NCBI GenBank assembly: GCA_016946835.1
Contig: JACVTC010000015.1
Span: 1,536,001 to 1,600,000 of the forward strand
DNA: 64,000 nt
Origin: Neocallimastix lanati (nom. inval.)
Taxonomy: Eukaryota > Neocallimastigomycota > Neocallimastigomycetes > Neocallimastigales > Neocallimastigaceae
Reading direction: 5' to 3'
How positions within the stretch are numbered: position 1 is the stretch's first letter; each line of letters opens with the position of its first letter. The notes beneath the pieces are model-generated. The model was not told the origin of the DNA. It searched no databases and saw only the letters and a program-made list of their open reading frames with translations. The position numbers and the translations under genes are program-made. Below, one piece after another: positions 36,798 through 49,697 of the stretch.

Positions 36798-37502
36798 ATG
36801 TCTTTATTCATTCGCGAACATCCTTTATCAATTAGAAGAAATAATTCTTTATTAAGAAATTCATTGTTCGATGATTTCGATAATGCTTTCGATAATGAAT
36901 TCTTTAATCATCCTTTGATTACTTTCCCTACTTTATATCCTTATCCATATCTTTCGTATAATCCAGTAAAGTCTTTAGAAAATCAAATTTCAAAGACATT
37001 CAATAATGATATATTCAAATCTGTGGATTTCAGTCCAAAGATTAATTTGAGTGAAGATGAAAATAATTATTATATTCATGCTGATTTACCAGGTATGAAG
37101 AAGGATCAAGTTAAAATGGAGCTTTCAGATGAAGATCGTGTTTTAACTATTTCTGGTGAAAGAGAAACTATTATTGATGATTCTGATAAGAAATCTAATA
37201 AGGATTCAACTAAAGAAGAAAGTAATAAAGAAAATAATAAAGAAAATAATAAAGAAAATGCCAATGAAAATAAAGAATCCAAAAAGGAAGAACAAAAAGA
37301 AACTAAAAAAGAAGAAAGTAATAATAAGAAATATAGTAGAATAGAATGTAGTTATGGTAAATTTTCAAGATCATTTAGTATTCCTGAAAATGCAGATATA
37401 AACAATATCCAAGCCAAAATGGAAAATGGAGTTTTAGAAGTTACTCTTAAAAAGATGGAAGCTCAAAAGAATGAACATAAACATTCTATTCAAATTCAGT
37501 AA
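36798..37502 (+). CDS. small heat-shock protein Hsp20, copy 9
   Basis: A 234-residue Hsp20 of the RNSLFDDFDNAF type. It has SDEDRVLTIS, TFNNDIF (shared with its partner, copy 8) and an insert starting SDKKSNKDSTKEESNKENN. The shared NNDIF suggests exchange between the two members of the pair. Domain and terminus are intact. Confidence 0.95.
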   Translation: MSLFIREHPLSIRRNNSLLRNSLFDDFDNAFDNEFFNHPLITFPTLYPYPYLSYNPVKSLENQISKTFNNDIFKSVDFSPKINLSEDENNYYIHADLPGMKKDQVKMELSDEDRVLTISGERETIIDDSDKKSNKDSTKEESNKENNKENNKENANENKESKKEEQKETKKEESNNKKYSRIECSYGKFSRSFSIPENADINNIQAKMENGVLEVTLKKMEAQKNEHKHSIQIQ

Positions 37503-39655
37503 AATTTTCTAATTTACTAATCTTACGTAATTTTAATAATATTAAATAATGTATCTATCATAAATTTTTTAAGTAATATATTATTTAATATTGTTGATTA
37601 TTACCTAATTATAATATTTAAATAATACCGGAGTTTAAATAAATATAAATAATATGAATTAAATATTATATTATTTATAAAACCATTTTCAAAAACTATC
37701 CTATTTATTCTAAATTATTTAGCTATTAATTGATATAAAATACATTGTAAATAAAATACATTGTAAATAAATAAAATAGAAAATAAAAAAAAATTAAAAT
37801 AAAAATAAAATTGTTTTGTTTTGTTTTTTATATTTGTGTGTTTTTAATTGAAGGAATTAGTAAAATTTTTTTCCAATATTAATAATTTTTAATAAATTAT
37901 TATTATTTCATTTATTTTATTATTTCATTATAATTAGTTTATTTTATATTTATTCAAAGGATTATTTGTAATTTTGAAATACATATAATTTATATTATAA
38001 AAATAATATTAATATAATTTATATTAATATTAGTTTAATATAAATTATAATTTATTTTATGTAAATTATTGATTTTAATAAAGAAATACCATGGCAAATT
38101 AAAAATAAATGAAATTAAGTATAATAAAAGTTAATAATTAAATATTTTAATTATCACAATTATGTGCTTGATTACATTGTAGATTATAATATTTTTATTC
38201 AATAGATCATTCAGTGTAACGTTAAATGTTACCAGTAATGTTAAACTATAGAAAAATGATTATAAATATCAAGAATATGACATTACATATTCTTTAATGA
38301 AAAAGATCTTTCTAAATATAAAAACAATAAAATAAATAAATAAATAAAATCAAAATAAAATTTAAATATCATTTCTTATTTTAAGTGTTATATTATTCAA
38401 AATATAATTTATTGCTTCATTTTTATTAATGTATTTTTGTAATTAAAAATTAGATTATAAAATAATTTTATTAACATACTAAAAATATATATATATGTGA
38501 ATTTATTGATTATAACATAAATTAATAAATATTTTATGAAAAGGAAAGGTTTATATCTAGGTTTAATGAATTTATTTCGATAAAATGAAATTAAATAGAT
38601 ATTTTTATTTCTTTATTTAATATTATTAAAATGAATAATTTAATTATTAAGTATTATTTAAAGTTATATAATATATATTATATTGTACATTTTATATTAA
38701 TTAGAAGAGACATATTTTTTTAAATAAAATTATTTAAAAATTTAAATATTTAATATCATTAAAAATAAAACTAAAATTAAAAAATAAAAATAAATTAAAA
38801 TAAAATAAAGTTACAATAATTATAGTAATAAAAATTATATTCAATTGCAATATAATTTAAAAAATTTTTTATTTAGTTTCTATTTATTCATACAAGAAAT
38901 ATTTGTTTTTAATTTTTATATTTCTATAATTATTACCAAGAAAATATTATAATTTTAAATTTTTAAATAAAAAAACATATATATATATTACTAATTATTG
39001 ATGAGGATTCCTTTAAAATCTTTTATTTTTACTAACTATTAATGTTATTTTATATAATATTTTTTTTCTTTGAAACACATTTTCATTGATAATAAATATA
39101 TAACAAAAAAATATTTAATGAAATACCTATAAATAAAAATATTGCATTTATTAAATATTAGGATTAAAAAACAAAACCAAAAATTAAAACAAAAACAAAA
39201 ACAAAAAAAAAAAAAAATTATATATATATGTATATATATAATATTAAATATACATATAAATTAAGAAAAATTATTAGGGTAGTAAAAAAAAACATCATAC
39301 TAATTTCTTCAATTAAAAAAACATAAATATAAATAACAAAAATAAAACAATTTTATTTTTATTTTAATTTTTTTTATTTTCTATTTTATTTATTTACAAT
39401 ATACTTTATTTACAATAATTTTATTTAAATTAATAGCTAAATAATTTAGAATAAATAGGATAGTTTTTGAAAATAGTTTTATAAATAATATAATATTTAA
39501 TTCATATTATTTATATTTTTTTAAACTCAAGTATTTTTTAAATATTATAATGAGGTAATAATCAATAATATTAAATTATATATTACTTAAAAAATTTATG
39601 ATAGATACATTATTTAATATTATTAAAATTATTTAAGAATAGTAAATTAGAAAAT
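37503..39655. repeat. convergent spacer C5, orientation 1
   Basis: The X half comes first (TTATTGATTTTAATAAAGAA, then the reversed block GTAAC-GTTAAAT-GTTAC at 38216-38232, then GAAAAAGATCTTTCTAAAT). The Y half follows (CAATTGCAATATAATTT, GATGAGGATTCCTTTAAAAT, GGATTAAAAAACAAAACC). It is the clearest reverse-complement counterpart of C2 and C3. Confidence 0.8.
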
Positions 39656-40360
39656 TTACTGAATTTGAATAGAATGTTTATGTTCATTCTTTTGAGCTTC
39701 CATCTTTTTAAGAGTAACTTCTAAAACTCCATTTTCCATTTTGGCTTGGATATTGTTAATATCTGCATTTTCAGGAATACTAAATGATCTTGAAAATTTA
39801 CCATAACTACATTCTATTCTACTATATTTCTTATTATTACTCTCTTCTTTTTTAGTTTCATTTTGTTCTTCCCTTATGGATTCTTTATTTTCATTGGCAT
39901 TTTCTTTATTATTTTCCTTATTATTTTCTTTATTATTTTCTTCTTTATTTGAATCTTTTTTAGAATTCTTATCAAAATCATCAATAATAGTTTCTCTTTC
40001 ACCAGAAATAGTTAAAACACGATTTTCATCTGAAAGCTCCATTTTAACTTGATCCTTCTTCATACCTGGTAAATCAGCATGAATATAATAATTATTTTCA
40101 TCTTCACTCAAATTAATCTTTGGACTGAAATCCACAGATTTGAATATATCACTATTGAATGTCTTTGAAACTTGATTCTCAAAAGACTTTATTGGATTAT
40201 ATGATAAATATGGATAAGGATATAAAGTAGGGAAAGTAATCAAAGGATGATTAAAGAATTCATTATCGAAATCATTATCGAAATCATCGAAAAATGAATC
40301 TCTTAATAATGAATTATTTCTTCTAATTGATAAAGGATGTTCACGAATGAATAAAGACAT
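39656..40360 (-). CDS. small heat-shock protein Hsp20, copy 10
   Basis: A 234-residue Hsp20 with private DDFDNDFDNE, IIDDFDKNSKKDSNKEE and ESIREEQNE (Ile-Arg for Lys-Lys) in and around the insert. It has SDENRVLTIS like copy 8, and NPIKSFENQV. Domain and terminus are intact. Its promoter lacks the conserved proximal block. Confidence 0.95.
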   Translation of the reverse strand: MSLFIREHPLSIRRNNSLLRDSFFDDFDNDFDNEFFNHPLITFPTLYPYPYLSYNPIKSFENQVSKTFNSDIFKSVDFSPKINLSEDENNYYIHADLPGMKKDQVKMELSDENRVLTISGERETIIDDFDKNSKKDSNKEENNKENNKENNKENANENKESIREEQNETKKEESNNKKYSRIECSYGKFSRSFSIPENADINNIQAKMENGVLEVTLKKMEAQKNEHKHSIQIQ

Positions 40361-40760
40361 TTCTATTTTTGAAATATTATTGTTTGTTTTATTAATTATT
40401 TGTTTTTTTAGGTTTGTTTTTTTATTTTATTAAATTGTTTTTTAATAAGAGATTATATTACTTTTTTTTTTTTTGTATTTAAGCGTTTAATATTTTTTAA
40501 ATATTTATTATTTATATTTTTGAGTATAAAAATTAATGAAGTAAATATTAAACTTTTCTAGTAATTCTTTTTAGTGAAGCATTCATTAATTTTATAAAAA
40601 AATTAAAACTCTTTCACACATATAATATATATAAGATAGAACTAATTAATTTCTACATTTTCTATTTTTTCTTTATTTTTAATGTAATGTATTATTTCTG
40701 TGTAAAATTAAAATGTAATTAATAAAGTTATAATTTTTTTTTTTTTATTTTCTTTATTTT

Positions 40761-40803
<43 letters not shown>

Positions 40804-41742
40804 CCGGTGAGTACCTCTCATATTTTCGGTATTTAATTAATTTTTCCTAAATTTTTATTTATTAATTTATTTTATTATTTTATTATAATTAAACTATGTC
40901 ATATTTCAATAATGAGTATGAGTTCTTTGCAATTTTTAAATATATTTGATTTTTGTTTTAAAATATTTAAATATTAACTGTTGTTTATGTAAATTATAAA
41001 ATTTTCTATAAAAATATTTGATTTTAATAGTAACGAATTGAAGAATTATAATAATTAATTAAAATAAAATAATATAAAATATGAAATTATAAATAATATT
41101 TAATTATATTTAACTAATTATTAACTTTTTTTTTTTCAGTTCTATAATGATTGTAAATTTATAAATGGATAATTATTTAATAAATAAAATTTTTTCAAAA
41201 TAAAAAATAAAAAATTTTACTATTAATTAAAATTCTACTAATTTTATCCAATAGAAATTAAAATAGAAATTAAACAAAATTTCTTTTAAAATTTATTAAT
41301 TACATTAAAAATTTATGTAGAAATAATACATTACATTAAATATATAGAAAAAATAGAAAATGTAGAAATTTGTAGAAATTAATTAGTTCTTGTATATGTG
41401 AAAGAGTTTAAATTTTTTTATTTTATAATCAATGCATGCTTAACATGAAAGAATTACTAGAAAAATTTATTTTTAAAGAAATAGATATTATACTTTTTAT
41501 ATGATTTCAAAAAAAAATATAAATAGCATTCATTTCCTTGAACAAAACTATTTTCTTCATTAATTTTTTTACTTAAAAATATAAATAATAAATATTTAAA
41601 AAATATTAAACGCTTATATACAAAATAAAAGTAATATAATCGCTTATTAAAAAACAAATTAATAAAATAAAAACAATATTTAAAAAAAGTAATTAATAAA
41701 ACAAACAATTATAAAACAAACAATAATATTTCAAAAATAGAA
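40361..41742. promoter_or_regulatory. divergent spacer P6, orientation alpha, left promoter shortened
   Basis: The core (about 40796-41390), with the T run, CTTCCGGTGAGTACC, ATTTTCGGTATTTAATTA and CTGTTGTTTATG, is nearly base-for-base the core of P1 some 31.8 kb away and reads in the same direction. On the left, GAAGTAAATATT (40540) runs directly into AAACTTTTCTAGTAATT. The roughly 100 bases that carry GGAAATGAATGC in P1 are missing. TTCTA runs lie at 40649-40672 and 41344-41378. Confidence 0.75.
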
Positions 41743-42447
41743 ATGTCTTTATTCATTCGCGAACATCCTTTATCAATTAGAAGAAATAATTCTTTATTAA
41801 GAAATTCATTGTTCGATGATTTCGACAATGCTTTTGATAATGAATTCTTTAATCATCCTTTGATTACTTTCCCTACTTTATATCCTTATCCATATTTATC
41901 ATATAATCCAGTAAAGTCTTTTGAGAATCAAATTTCTAAAGCATTTAATAGTGATGTATTCAAATCTGTGGATTTCAGTCCAAAGATTAATTTGAGTGAA
42001 GATGAAAATAATTATTATATTCACGCTGATTTACCAGGTATGAAGAAGGATCAAGTTAAAATGGAGCTTTCAGATGAAGATCGTATTTTAACTATTTCTG
42101 GTGAAAGAGAAACTATTATTGATGATTCCGATAAGAAATCTGAAAAGGATTCAACTAAAGATTCAAATAATAAAGAAAATAATAAAGAAAATAATAAAGA
42201 AAATGACAATGAAAATAAAGAATCCAAAAAGGAAGAACAAAAAGAAACTAAAAAAGAAGAAAGTAATAATAAGAAATATAGTAGAATAGAATGTAGTTAT
42301 GGTAAATTTTCAAGATCATTTAGTATTCCTGAAGATGCGGATATTAACAATATCCAAGCCAAAATGGAAAATGGAGTTTTAGAAGTTACTCTTAAAAAGA
42401 TGGAAACTCAAATGAATGAACATAAACATTCTATTCAAATTCAGTAA
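41743..42447 (+). CDS. small heat-shock protein Hsp20, copy 11
   Basis: A 234-residue Hsp20 with VKSFENQISKAFNSDVF, identical there to copy 13. The insert is altered (SDKKSEKDSTKDSNNKENNK and NKENDNENKE), PEDAD is shared with copies 2 and 13, and KMETQMNEHKH with copies 8 and 12. This patchwork of shared segments is typical of gene conversion. Confidence 0.95.
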   Translation: MSLFIREHPLSIRRNNSLLRNSLFDDFDNAFDNEFFNHPLITFPTLYPYPYLSYNPVKSFENQISKAFNSDVFKSVDFSPKINLSEDENNYYIHADLPGMKKDQVKMELSDEDRILTISGERETIIDDSDKKSEKDSTKDSNNKENNKENNKENDNENKESKKEEQKETKKEESNNKKYSRIECSYGKFSRSFSIPEDADINNIQAKMENGVLEVTLKKMETQMNEHKHSIQIQ

Positions 42448-44405
42448 ATTATCTAATTTACTAATCTTAAATAATTTTAATAATATTAAATAATGTATTT
42501 ATCATAAGTTTTTTAAGTAATATATTATTTAATATTGTTGATTATTACCTCATTATAATATTTAAAGAATACCTGAGTTTAAATAGATAAATAATATGAA
42601 TTAAATATTATATTATTTATAAAAAGCTATTTACTAAAACTATCATATTTATTCTAAATTATATAAATATTAATTTATATAAAATTATTGTAAATAAAAT
42701 ATATTGTAAATAAATAAAATAGAAAATAAAAAAATTTAAAATAAAAATAAAATTGTTTCATTTTTGTTTTTTATATTTATGTGTTTTTAATTGAAGGAAA
42801 GAATATAATTTTTTTTCCAATATTAATAATTTTTAATAAATTATTATTATTATTCCATTTATTTCATTATTTAATAATAATTAATCTATGTTATATTTAT
42901 TCAAAAGATTATTTGTAATTTTTATATATATAATAAATTATTATTATTATTCCATTTATTTCATTATTTCATTATAATTAGTTTATTTTTTATTTATTTA
43001 AAGGATTATTTGTAATTTTTAAATATATCTAATTTTTATTATAAAAATAATATTAAAATAAATTATAATTTATATATTAAAATAAACATAAATTATATTA
43101 TATAAATTATTGATTTTATTAAAAAAATACCATGATAAATTAAAGATAAATGATATAAAGTATAATAAAAGTTAATAATTAAATATGCTAAAAATCACAA
43201 TTATGTGCTTGATTACATTGTAGATTATAATATTTTTATTCAATAGATCATTCAGTGTAACGTTAAATGTTACCAATAATTTTAAAATATAGAAAAATGA
43301 TTATAAATATAAAGAATATGACATTACATATTCTTTAATGAAAAAGATCTTTCTAAATATAAAAACAATAAAATAAATAAATAAATAAATAAATAAACAC
43401 AAAATAAAATTTAAATATCATTTCTTATTTTAAGTGTTATATTATTCAAAATATAATTTATTGATTCATTTTAATTAATGTATTTTTATAATTAAAAATT
43501 GGATTAGAAAATAATTTTAATAACATACTAAAAATATATATATTAATTAATTTATTTCGAGAAATTGAAAATAAATCGATATTTTTACTTCTTTATTTAA
43601 TGATATTAAAATGATTAATTTAATTATGAAAGTAATATTTAAATAAGTTATTAAATATAAATAATATTATATATTATATATAAATTAGAAGATATATAAT
43701 TTCAATTTATTTAAAATTTTCAATATTTGATATCATAAATATCATAAGTTTAAAAATAAAAATAAATAAATAAATAAATAAAAATAAAATAAATAAAAAT
43801 TAAATAAAATTACAATAATTATAATAATAAAAATTATATTCAATTGTAATATAATTTATAAAAATTTCTTATTTAGTTTCTATACATTTGTATATGAAAA
43901 TATTTGTTTTTATTTTTTATATTTTTATAATTATTACCAAGAAAATATTATAATTTCGAATTTTATAAATAAAAAATATATATATATTTTTAACTAATTA
44001 TTGATGAGGATTCCTTTAAAATTTCTTTTATTTTTACTAATTATTAATGTTATTTTATATAATATTTTTTTTTCTTTTAAACACATTTTCATTGATAATA
44101 AATATATAACAAAAAATATTTTTTTATTTCTATTTTATTTATTTACAATATATTTTATTTACAATAATTTTATAAAAATTAATAGCTAAATAATTTAGAA
44201 TAAATAGGATAGTTCTTGAAAATGGTTTTATAAATAATATAATATTTAATTTATATTATTTATATTTTTTATAAACTCAAGTATTCTTTAAATATTATAA
44301 TTAGGTAATAATTAACAATATTAAATAATATATTACTTAAAAAATTTATGATAAATACATTATTTAATATTATTAAAATTATTTAAGAATAGTAAATTAG
44401 AAAAT
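42448..44405. repeat. convergent spacer C6, orientation 1, with a right-side deletion
   Basis: Order as in C5: a duplicated ATTATTATTATTCCATTTAT segment near 42840 and 42945, the reversed GTAAC block at 43257-43273, an AAAT tract (43365-43395), CAATTGTAATATAATTT, and GATGAGGATTCCTTTAAAAT (44004). Compared with C5 about 240 bases are missing at 44118, including the AAAAAACAAAACC segment. Confidence 0.8.
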
Positions 44406-45086
44406 TTACTGAATTTGAATAGAATGTTTATGTTCATTCATTTGAGTTTCCATCTTTTTAAGAGTAACTTCTAAAACTCCATTTTCCATTTTGGCTTGGA
44501 TATTGTTAATATCCGCATTTTCAGGAATACTAAATGATCTTGAAAATTTACCATAACTACATTCTATTCTACTATATTTCTTATTATTACTATCTTCTTT
44601 TTTAGTTTCATTTTGTTCTTCCTTTTTGGATTCTTTATTTTCATTGGCATTTTCTTTATTATTTTCTTCTTTATTTTCTTTTTTTTTAGAATTCTTATCA
44701 GAATCATCAATAATAGTTTCTCTTTCACCAGAAATAGTTAAAATACGATCTTCATCTGAAAGCTCCATTTTAACTTGATCCTTCTTCATACCTGGTAAAT
44801 CAGCATGAATATAATAATTATTTTCATCTTCACTCAAATTAATCTTTGGACTGAAATCCACAGATTTGAATATATCACTATCGAATTTCTTTGAAATTTG
44901 ATTTTCTAAAGACTTTACTGGATTATAAGAAAGATATGGATAAGGATATAAAGTAGGGAAAGTAATCAAAGGATGATTAAAGAATTCATTATCAAAAGCC
45001 TTATCGAAATCATCGAAAAATGAATCTCTTAATAATGAATTATTTCTTCTAATTGATAAAGGATGTTCGCGAATGAATAAAGACAT
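44406..45086 (-). CDS. small heat-shock protein Hsp20, copy 12
   Basis: A 226-residue Hsp20 with a private insert start (SDKNSKKKENKEENNKENAN, one NNKE unit) and KKEDSNNKK. The arm SKKFDSDIF and the 5' flank are shared with copy 3, while the C-terminal KMETQMNEHKH matches copies 8 and 11. Domain and terminus are intact. Confidence 0.95.
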   Translation of the reverse strand: MSLFIREHPLSIRRNNSLLRDSFFDDFDKAFDNEFFNHPLITFPTLYPYPYLSYNPVKSLENQISKKFDSDIFKSVDFSPKINLSEDENNYYIHADLPGMKKDQVKMELSDEDRILTISGERETIIDDSDKNSKKKENKEENNKENANENKESKKEEQNETKKEDSNNKKYSRIECSYGKFSRSFSIPENADINNIQAKMENGVLEVTLKKMETQMNEHKHSIQIQ

Positions 45087-46535
45087 TTTTATTATTTGTT
45101 TTATTATTGTTTGTTTTATAATTGTTTGTTTAATTAATTATTTGTTTTTTTTAGGTTTGTTTTTTTTTATTTTATTAATTTGTTTTTTAATAAGCGATTA
45201 TATTACTTTTTTTTTTTGTATTTAAGCGTTGAATATTTTTTAAATCTTTATTATTTAAATTTTTAAGTATAAAAATTAATGAAGAAAATATATTTATTCG
45301 AGGAAATGAATGCTATTTATATTTTTTTTATGAAATCATATAAAAAATATAATATCTATTTCTTTTAAAAATAAAGTTTTCTATTAATTCTTTTTAGTGA
45401 ACCATAAATCAATTATAAAAAAAAATCATATATAAAATATATAAGTTATCTCTAATTAATTTCTACAATTTTCTACATTTTCTATTTTTTCTATATATTT
45501 AATGTAATGTATTATTTCTATGTAAAATTATAATGTATTTAATAAATTTTAAAAAAAAAATTTTTTAAATTTCTATTTTAATTTCTATTGGATAAAATTA
45601 ATAGAATTTTAATTAGTATTAAATTTTTTATTTATAAAAATATTTATTTTATTAATTAATTTATAAATTTACAATCATAATAGAACTGAAAAAAAAAAGT
45701 TTATAATTAGTTAAATATAATTAAATATCATTCATAACTTCATATTTTATCATATATTATTTTATTTTAATTTATTATTATAATTCTTCAATTCTTTACT
45801 ATTAAAATCAAAAATTTATATAGAAAATTTTATAATTTATATAAACTAAAATTAATATTTAAATATTTTCAAACAAAAATTATAAAGAATTCATCATGAC
45901 ATTAATTGAATAAATATAACATAGATTAATTATAATAAAATAATGAATTAAATTATTAAATAAAAATTTAGGAAAAATTAATTAAATATTGAAAATAGGA
46001 CATGTACATTGGAAGTAAAAAAAAAAAAAAATTAAAACAGAAGAAATAAAAAAAAAAAAAAATTTTAATTTTATTAATTACATTATAATTTTACGTAGAA
46101 ATAATACATTACATTAAAAATAAAGAAAAAATAGAAAATGTAGAAAATATAGAAATTTGTAGAAATTAAATGATGATACCTTATATATCATATATATATG
46201 AAAGGGTTTTATATAATTAATACATGCTTCACTTAAAAGAATTACTAGAAAAGTTTATTTTTAAAGAAATAGATATTATACTTTTTATATGATTTCGAAA
46301 AAAAAAATATAAATAGCATTCATTTCCTTGAACAAAAATATTTACTTCATTATTTTTTTTACTCAAAAATATAAATAATAAATATTTAAATAATACTAAA
46401 CGCTTAAATACAAAAAAAAAAAGTAATATAATCGCTTATTAAAAAACAAATTAATAAAATAAAAACAAGATTTAAAAAAAGTAATTAATAAAACAAACAA
46501 TTATAAAACAAACAATAATAAAATAAATAATAAAA
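45087..46535. promoter_or_regulatory. divergent spacer P7, orientation beta
   Basis: The left half (45087-45560) is nearly identical to the left half of P2, including GCGTTGAATA and GTGAACCATAAATCAATT. The core agrees with P5 (AGGACATGTACATTGGAAG at about 45997). The spacer is therefore a mosaic of P2-like and P5-like parts. TTCTA runs lie at 45461-45491 and 46125-46165. Both proximal blocks are present (about 45300 and 46315). Confidence 0.75.
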
Positions 46536-47240
46536 ATGTCTTTATTCATTCGCGAACACCCTTTATCAATTAGAAGAAATAATTCTTCATTAAGAAATTC
46601 ATTGTTCGATGATTTCGACAATGCTTTCGATAATGAATTCTTTAATCGTCCTTTGATTACTTTCCCTACTTTATATCCTTATCCATATTTATCATATAAT
46701 CCAGTAAAGTCTTTTGAGAATCAAATTTCTAAAGCATTTAATAGTGATGTATTCAAATCTGTGGATTTCAGTCCAAAGATTAATTTGAGTGAAGATGAAA
46801 ATAATTATTATATTCATGCTGATTTACCAGGTATGAAGAAGGATCAAGTTAAAATGGAGCTTTCAGATGAAGATCGTATTTTAACTATTTCTGGTGAAAG
46901 AGAAACTATTATTGATGATTCTGATAAGAAATCTAATAAGGATTCAACTAAAGAAGAAAATAATAAAGAAAATAATAAAGAAAATAATAAGGAAAATGCC
47001 AATGAAAATAAAGAATCCAAAAAGGAAGAACAAAATGAAACTAAAAAAGAAGAAAGTAATAATAAGAAATATAATAGAATAGAATGTAGTTATGGTAAAT
47101 TTTCAAGATCGTTTAGTATTCCTGAAGATGCGGATATTAACAATATCCAAGCCAAAATGGAAAATGGTGTCTTAGAAGTTACTCTTAAAAAGATAGAACC
47201 TCAAAAGAATGAAAATAAACATTCTATTCAAATTCAGTAA
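46536..47240 (+). CDS. small heat-shock protein Hsp20, copy 13
   Basis: A 234-residue Hsp20, the last of the array. Private changes are NNSSLRNSLF, FFNRPLITF (Arg for His), KKYNRIEC and KKIEPQKNENKH. The arm and PEDAD follow copy 11. Domain signature and IQIQ are intact. The conserved 3' flank continues to about 47520, where homology to the array ends. Confidence 0.95.
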   Translation: MSLFIREHPLSIRRNNSSLRNSLFDDFDNAFDNEFFNRPLITFPTLYPYPYLSYNPVKSFENQISKAFNSDVFKSVDFSPKINLSEDENNYYIHADLPGMKKDQVKMELSDEDRILTISGERETIIDDSDKKSNKDSTKEENNKENNKENNKENANENKESKKEEQNETKKEESNNKKYNRIECSYGKFSRSFSIPEDADINNIQAKMENGVLEVTLKKIEPQKNENKHSIQIQ

Positions 47241-47642
47241 ATTTTCTAATTTACTATTCTTAAATAATTTTAATAATATTAAATAATGTATTTATCATAA
47301 GTTTTTTAAGTAATATATTAATTTAATATTGTTGATTATTACCTCATTATACTATTTAAAGAATACATGAGTTTAAATAATTATAAATAATATGAATTAA
47401 ATATTATATTATTTATAAAACCATTTTCAAGAACTATCCTATTTATTCTAAATTATTTAGCTATTAATTTATATAAAATTATTGTAAATAAAATATGTTG
47501 TAAATAAATAAAATAGAAATAAAAAATAAAAAATAAAAAATTAAAAATTAAAAATAAAATAATAATAATAATAAATAAAAATCTTTTATGTGTTTTTATA
47601 TTTATCACTATTTTTTCAAATGAAAATATTAGCGTATATTTA

Positions 47643-47682
<40 letters not shown>

Positions 47683-48353
47683 TTTTTTGCAAATTAAATA
47701 ATTTTTTTTAAAAAAAAAATTAAATATTTTAATTCACTATTAATAATTGTACTGTTAAGAATCATGAATTTGTGGTTTATAATTATGTCAATTTTATTAA
47801 TATATTAATAAAATTTTAATAGATAAAAGATAAAATTTAAAAGTTTAAATGACATATATGCAATAATGAATTTTTTTTTTTTTTTTTTTTATTTTTTTTA
47901 TTTTTTAATTTTTTTTTTATTTTCTTTTATTTTTTATTTTTATTTTTTTTTTATTTTTATTATTATTTTTTTTTTTTTTAATTTTTTTTTAATATTACTT
48001 GTCTCATTTGTAATTATTAATATTAATATTATTATTTAAATTAATTTATAGAGTTAAATTATATATTTAATTATTTGATTATTTAAATTTTTTTTTTTTT
48101 TTATATATATATAAATGTTAATTTTCTTTACTTAATTAAATTATTATTATAGGTATTATTAATTGATTTTTTATTAGTAGTGATGATGTTGATATATGAA
48201 TAATTTTAATAATTTTTTTTTTTTTTGTTATTATTATATATATATATATATATAATTAAAAAGGGTATTATTCTTCTAAGAATAAAGTTAAGTGCGATAA
48301 AAAAAATATATTTATATAATATAACAATAAAAATAAAATAAAAAAAAAAAAAA
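47241..48353. other. right edge of the Hsp20 array, then a gene-free interval
   Basis: Array-type 3' flank with the inverted repeat reaches about 47520 (TTGTAAATAAATAAAATAGA). After that come A/T simple sequence, TA runs near 47640, T runs near 47870-47960 and no open frame of coding character. It lies between two genes that converge on it. Confidence 0.6.
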
Positions 48354-49643
48354 TTAATAATTAAAACTCCATTTTTTGGAACAAGAATAAAGTTTTCCTT
48401 CTTGAGCCATACTATCTAACATTTGAATAGTTGCTCCAAGACACCAACCAGTTTCAATATCATTAATCTTTTTAGCTAATGTAATTTTCTTATCGGTTTG
48501 AATATCATAACCATAACTTAGTAAGGCGTACAAATAGGTTAAATCCATACAGAAGAATGGATCTTCTTCAGTTTCTTTAAATTCATTTTGATTAGAACAT
48601 ACTTTACGTGCTAATTCTGCAATATCTTCAATTTCTGGGTTTAAACCTAAACCGAGTGGAGTAGTACGATCATAGAAATAAGAAAAGGCATAGATATCAT
48701 TATTATTGAAAGTTTCAGAAATGGAAGGTTGATAAATACCATCAAAGGAGCATGGTTTTGTGGTACAAGCTACGGTTTTATTGAAAAGAGCGGATTTAAC
48801 TGATTTAAAGCAATCACGGAAATTCAATTTTTCCGAACCAGTAATTTTAACAGGGTCATTGATACCATTTACAGTGATATCTTTATGGAAATTTTCTGGG
48901 AAACATTGATTTGTCACTTGACCATTTTCTGGTAAATTATCTGGATTAACTAAACCACCCATAATAGATTTACGAGCTTCATTTAAACCATAACCCAAAT
49001 AACTATGTTGATAAAGAACATATTTAAAGTTGCCAAATTTAAGTTCAACCTTATAACCTTCATCAGATTCTGGAATTGGATATTGTAAATGATCAATTGT
49101 AAGTGGTTCAAATACAATTTGAGTAGATCCACCACCTAAATCCATAACAGCCACAGTATCCTTCTTTTCTTCTTGACCAATTCTATTTAATAAGTAGTTA
49201 ACAGTGATCCAAGCGTATACACCTTTTATTATTATTTTATTTTATTTTATTTTATTTTATTTTAATTTATTTTTTTTTTTTTTTTTTTGGTATTATTATT
49301 ATTAATATTATTATTTATTATTTATTATTATAATTATATTTATTGGTATTCCATAAAAATTTTTCATTTATTTTGATAGTATCATTGTTATTTTTGATAT
49401 TGTCGGTATTTTGTATTTGAGTAAAATTTTTATTAATATCATTATTCGTATTATAAGTGATGTTCAAAATTTTTTAATTAATATTAATAATATTTAAAAA
49501 AAATAATTAAATAGATATATATTGTTAGAAATAATATGAATATAAATATATTTATAATCTTTATATTATTTTTTTAAAATAAAATAAAATAAAATAAAAA
49601 ATACATATATACAAACAAACAAACAAACAAACAAACAAACAAA

Positions 49644-49697
<54 letters not shown>

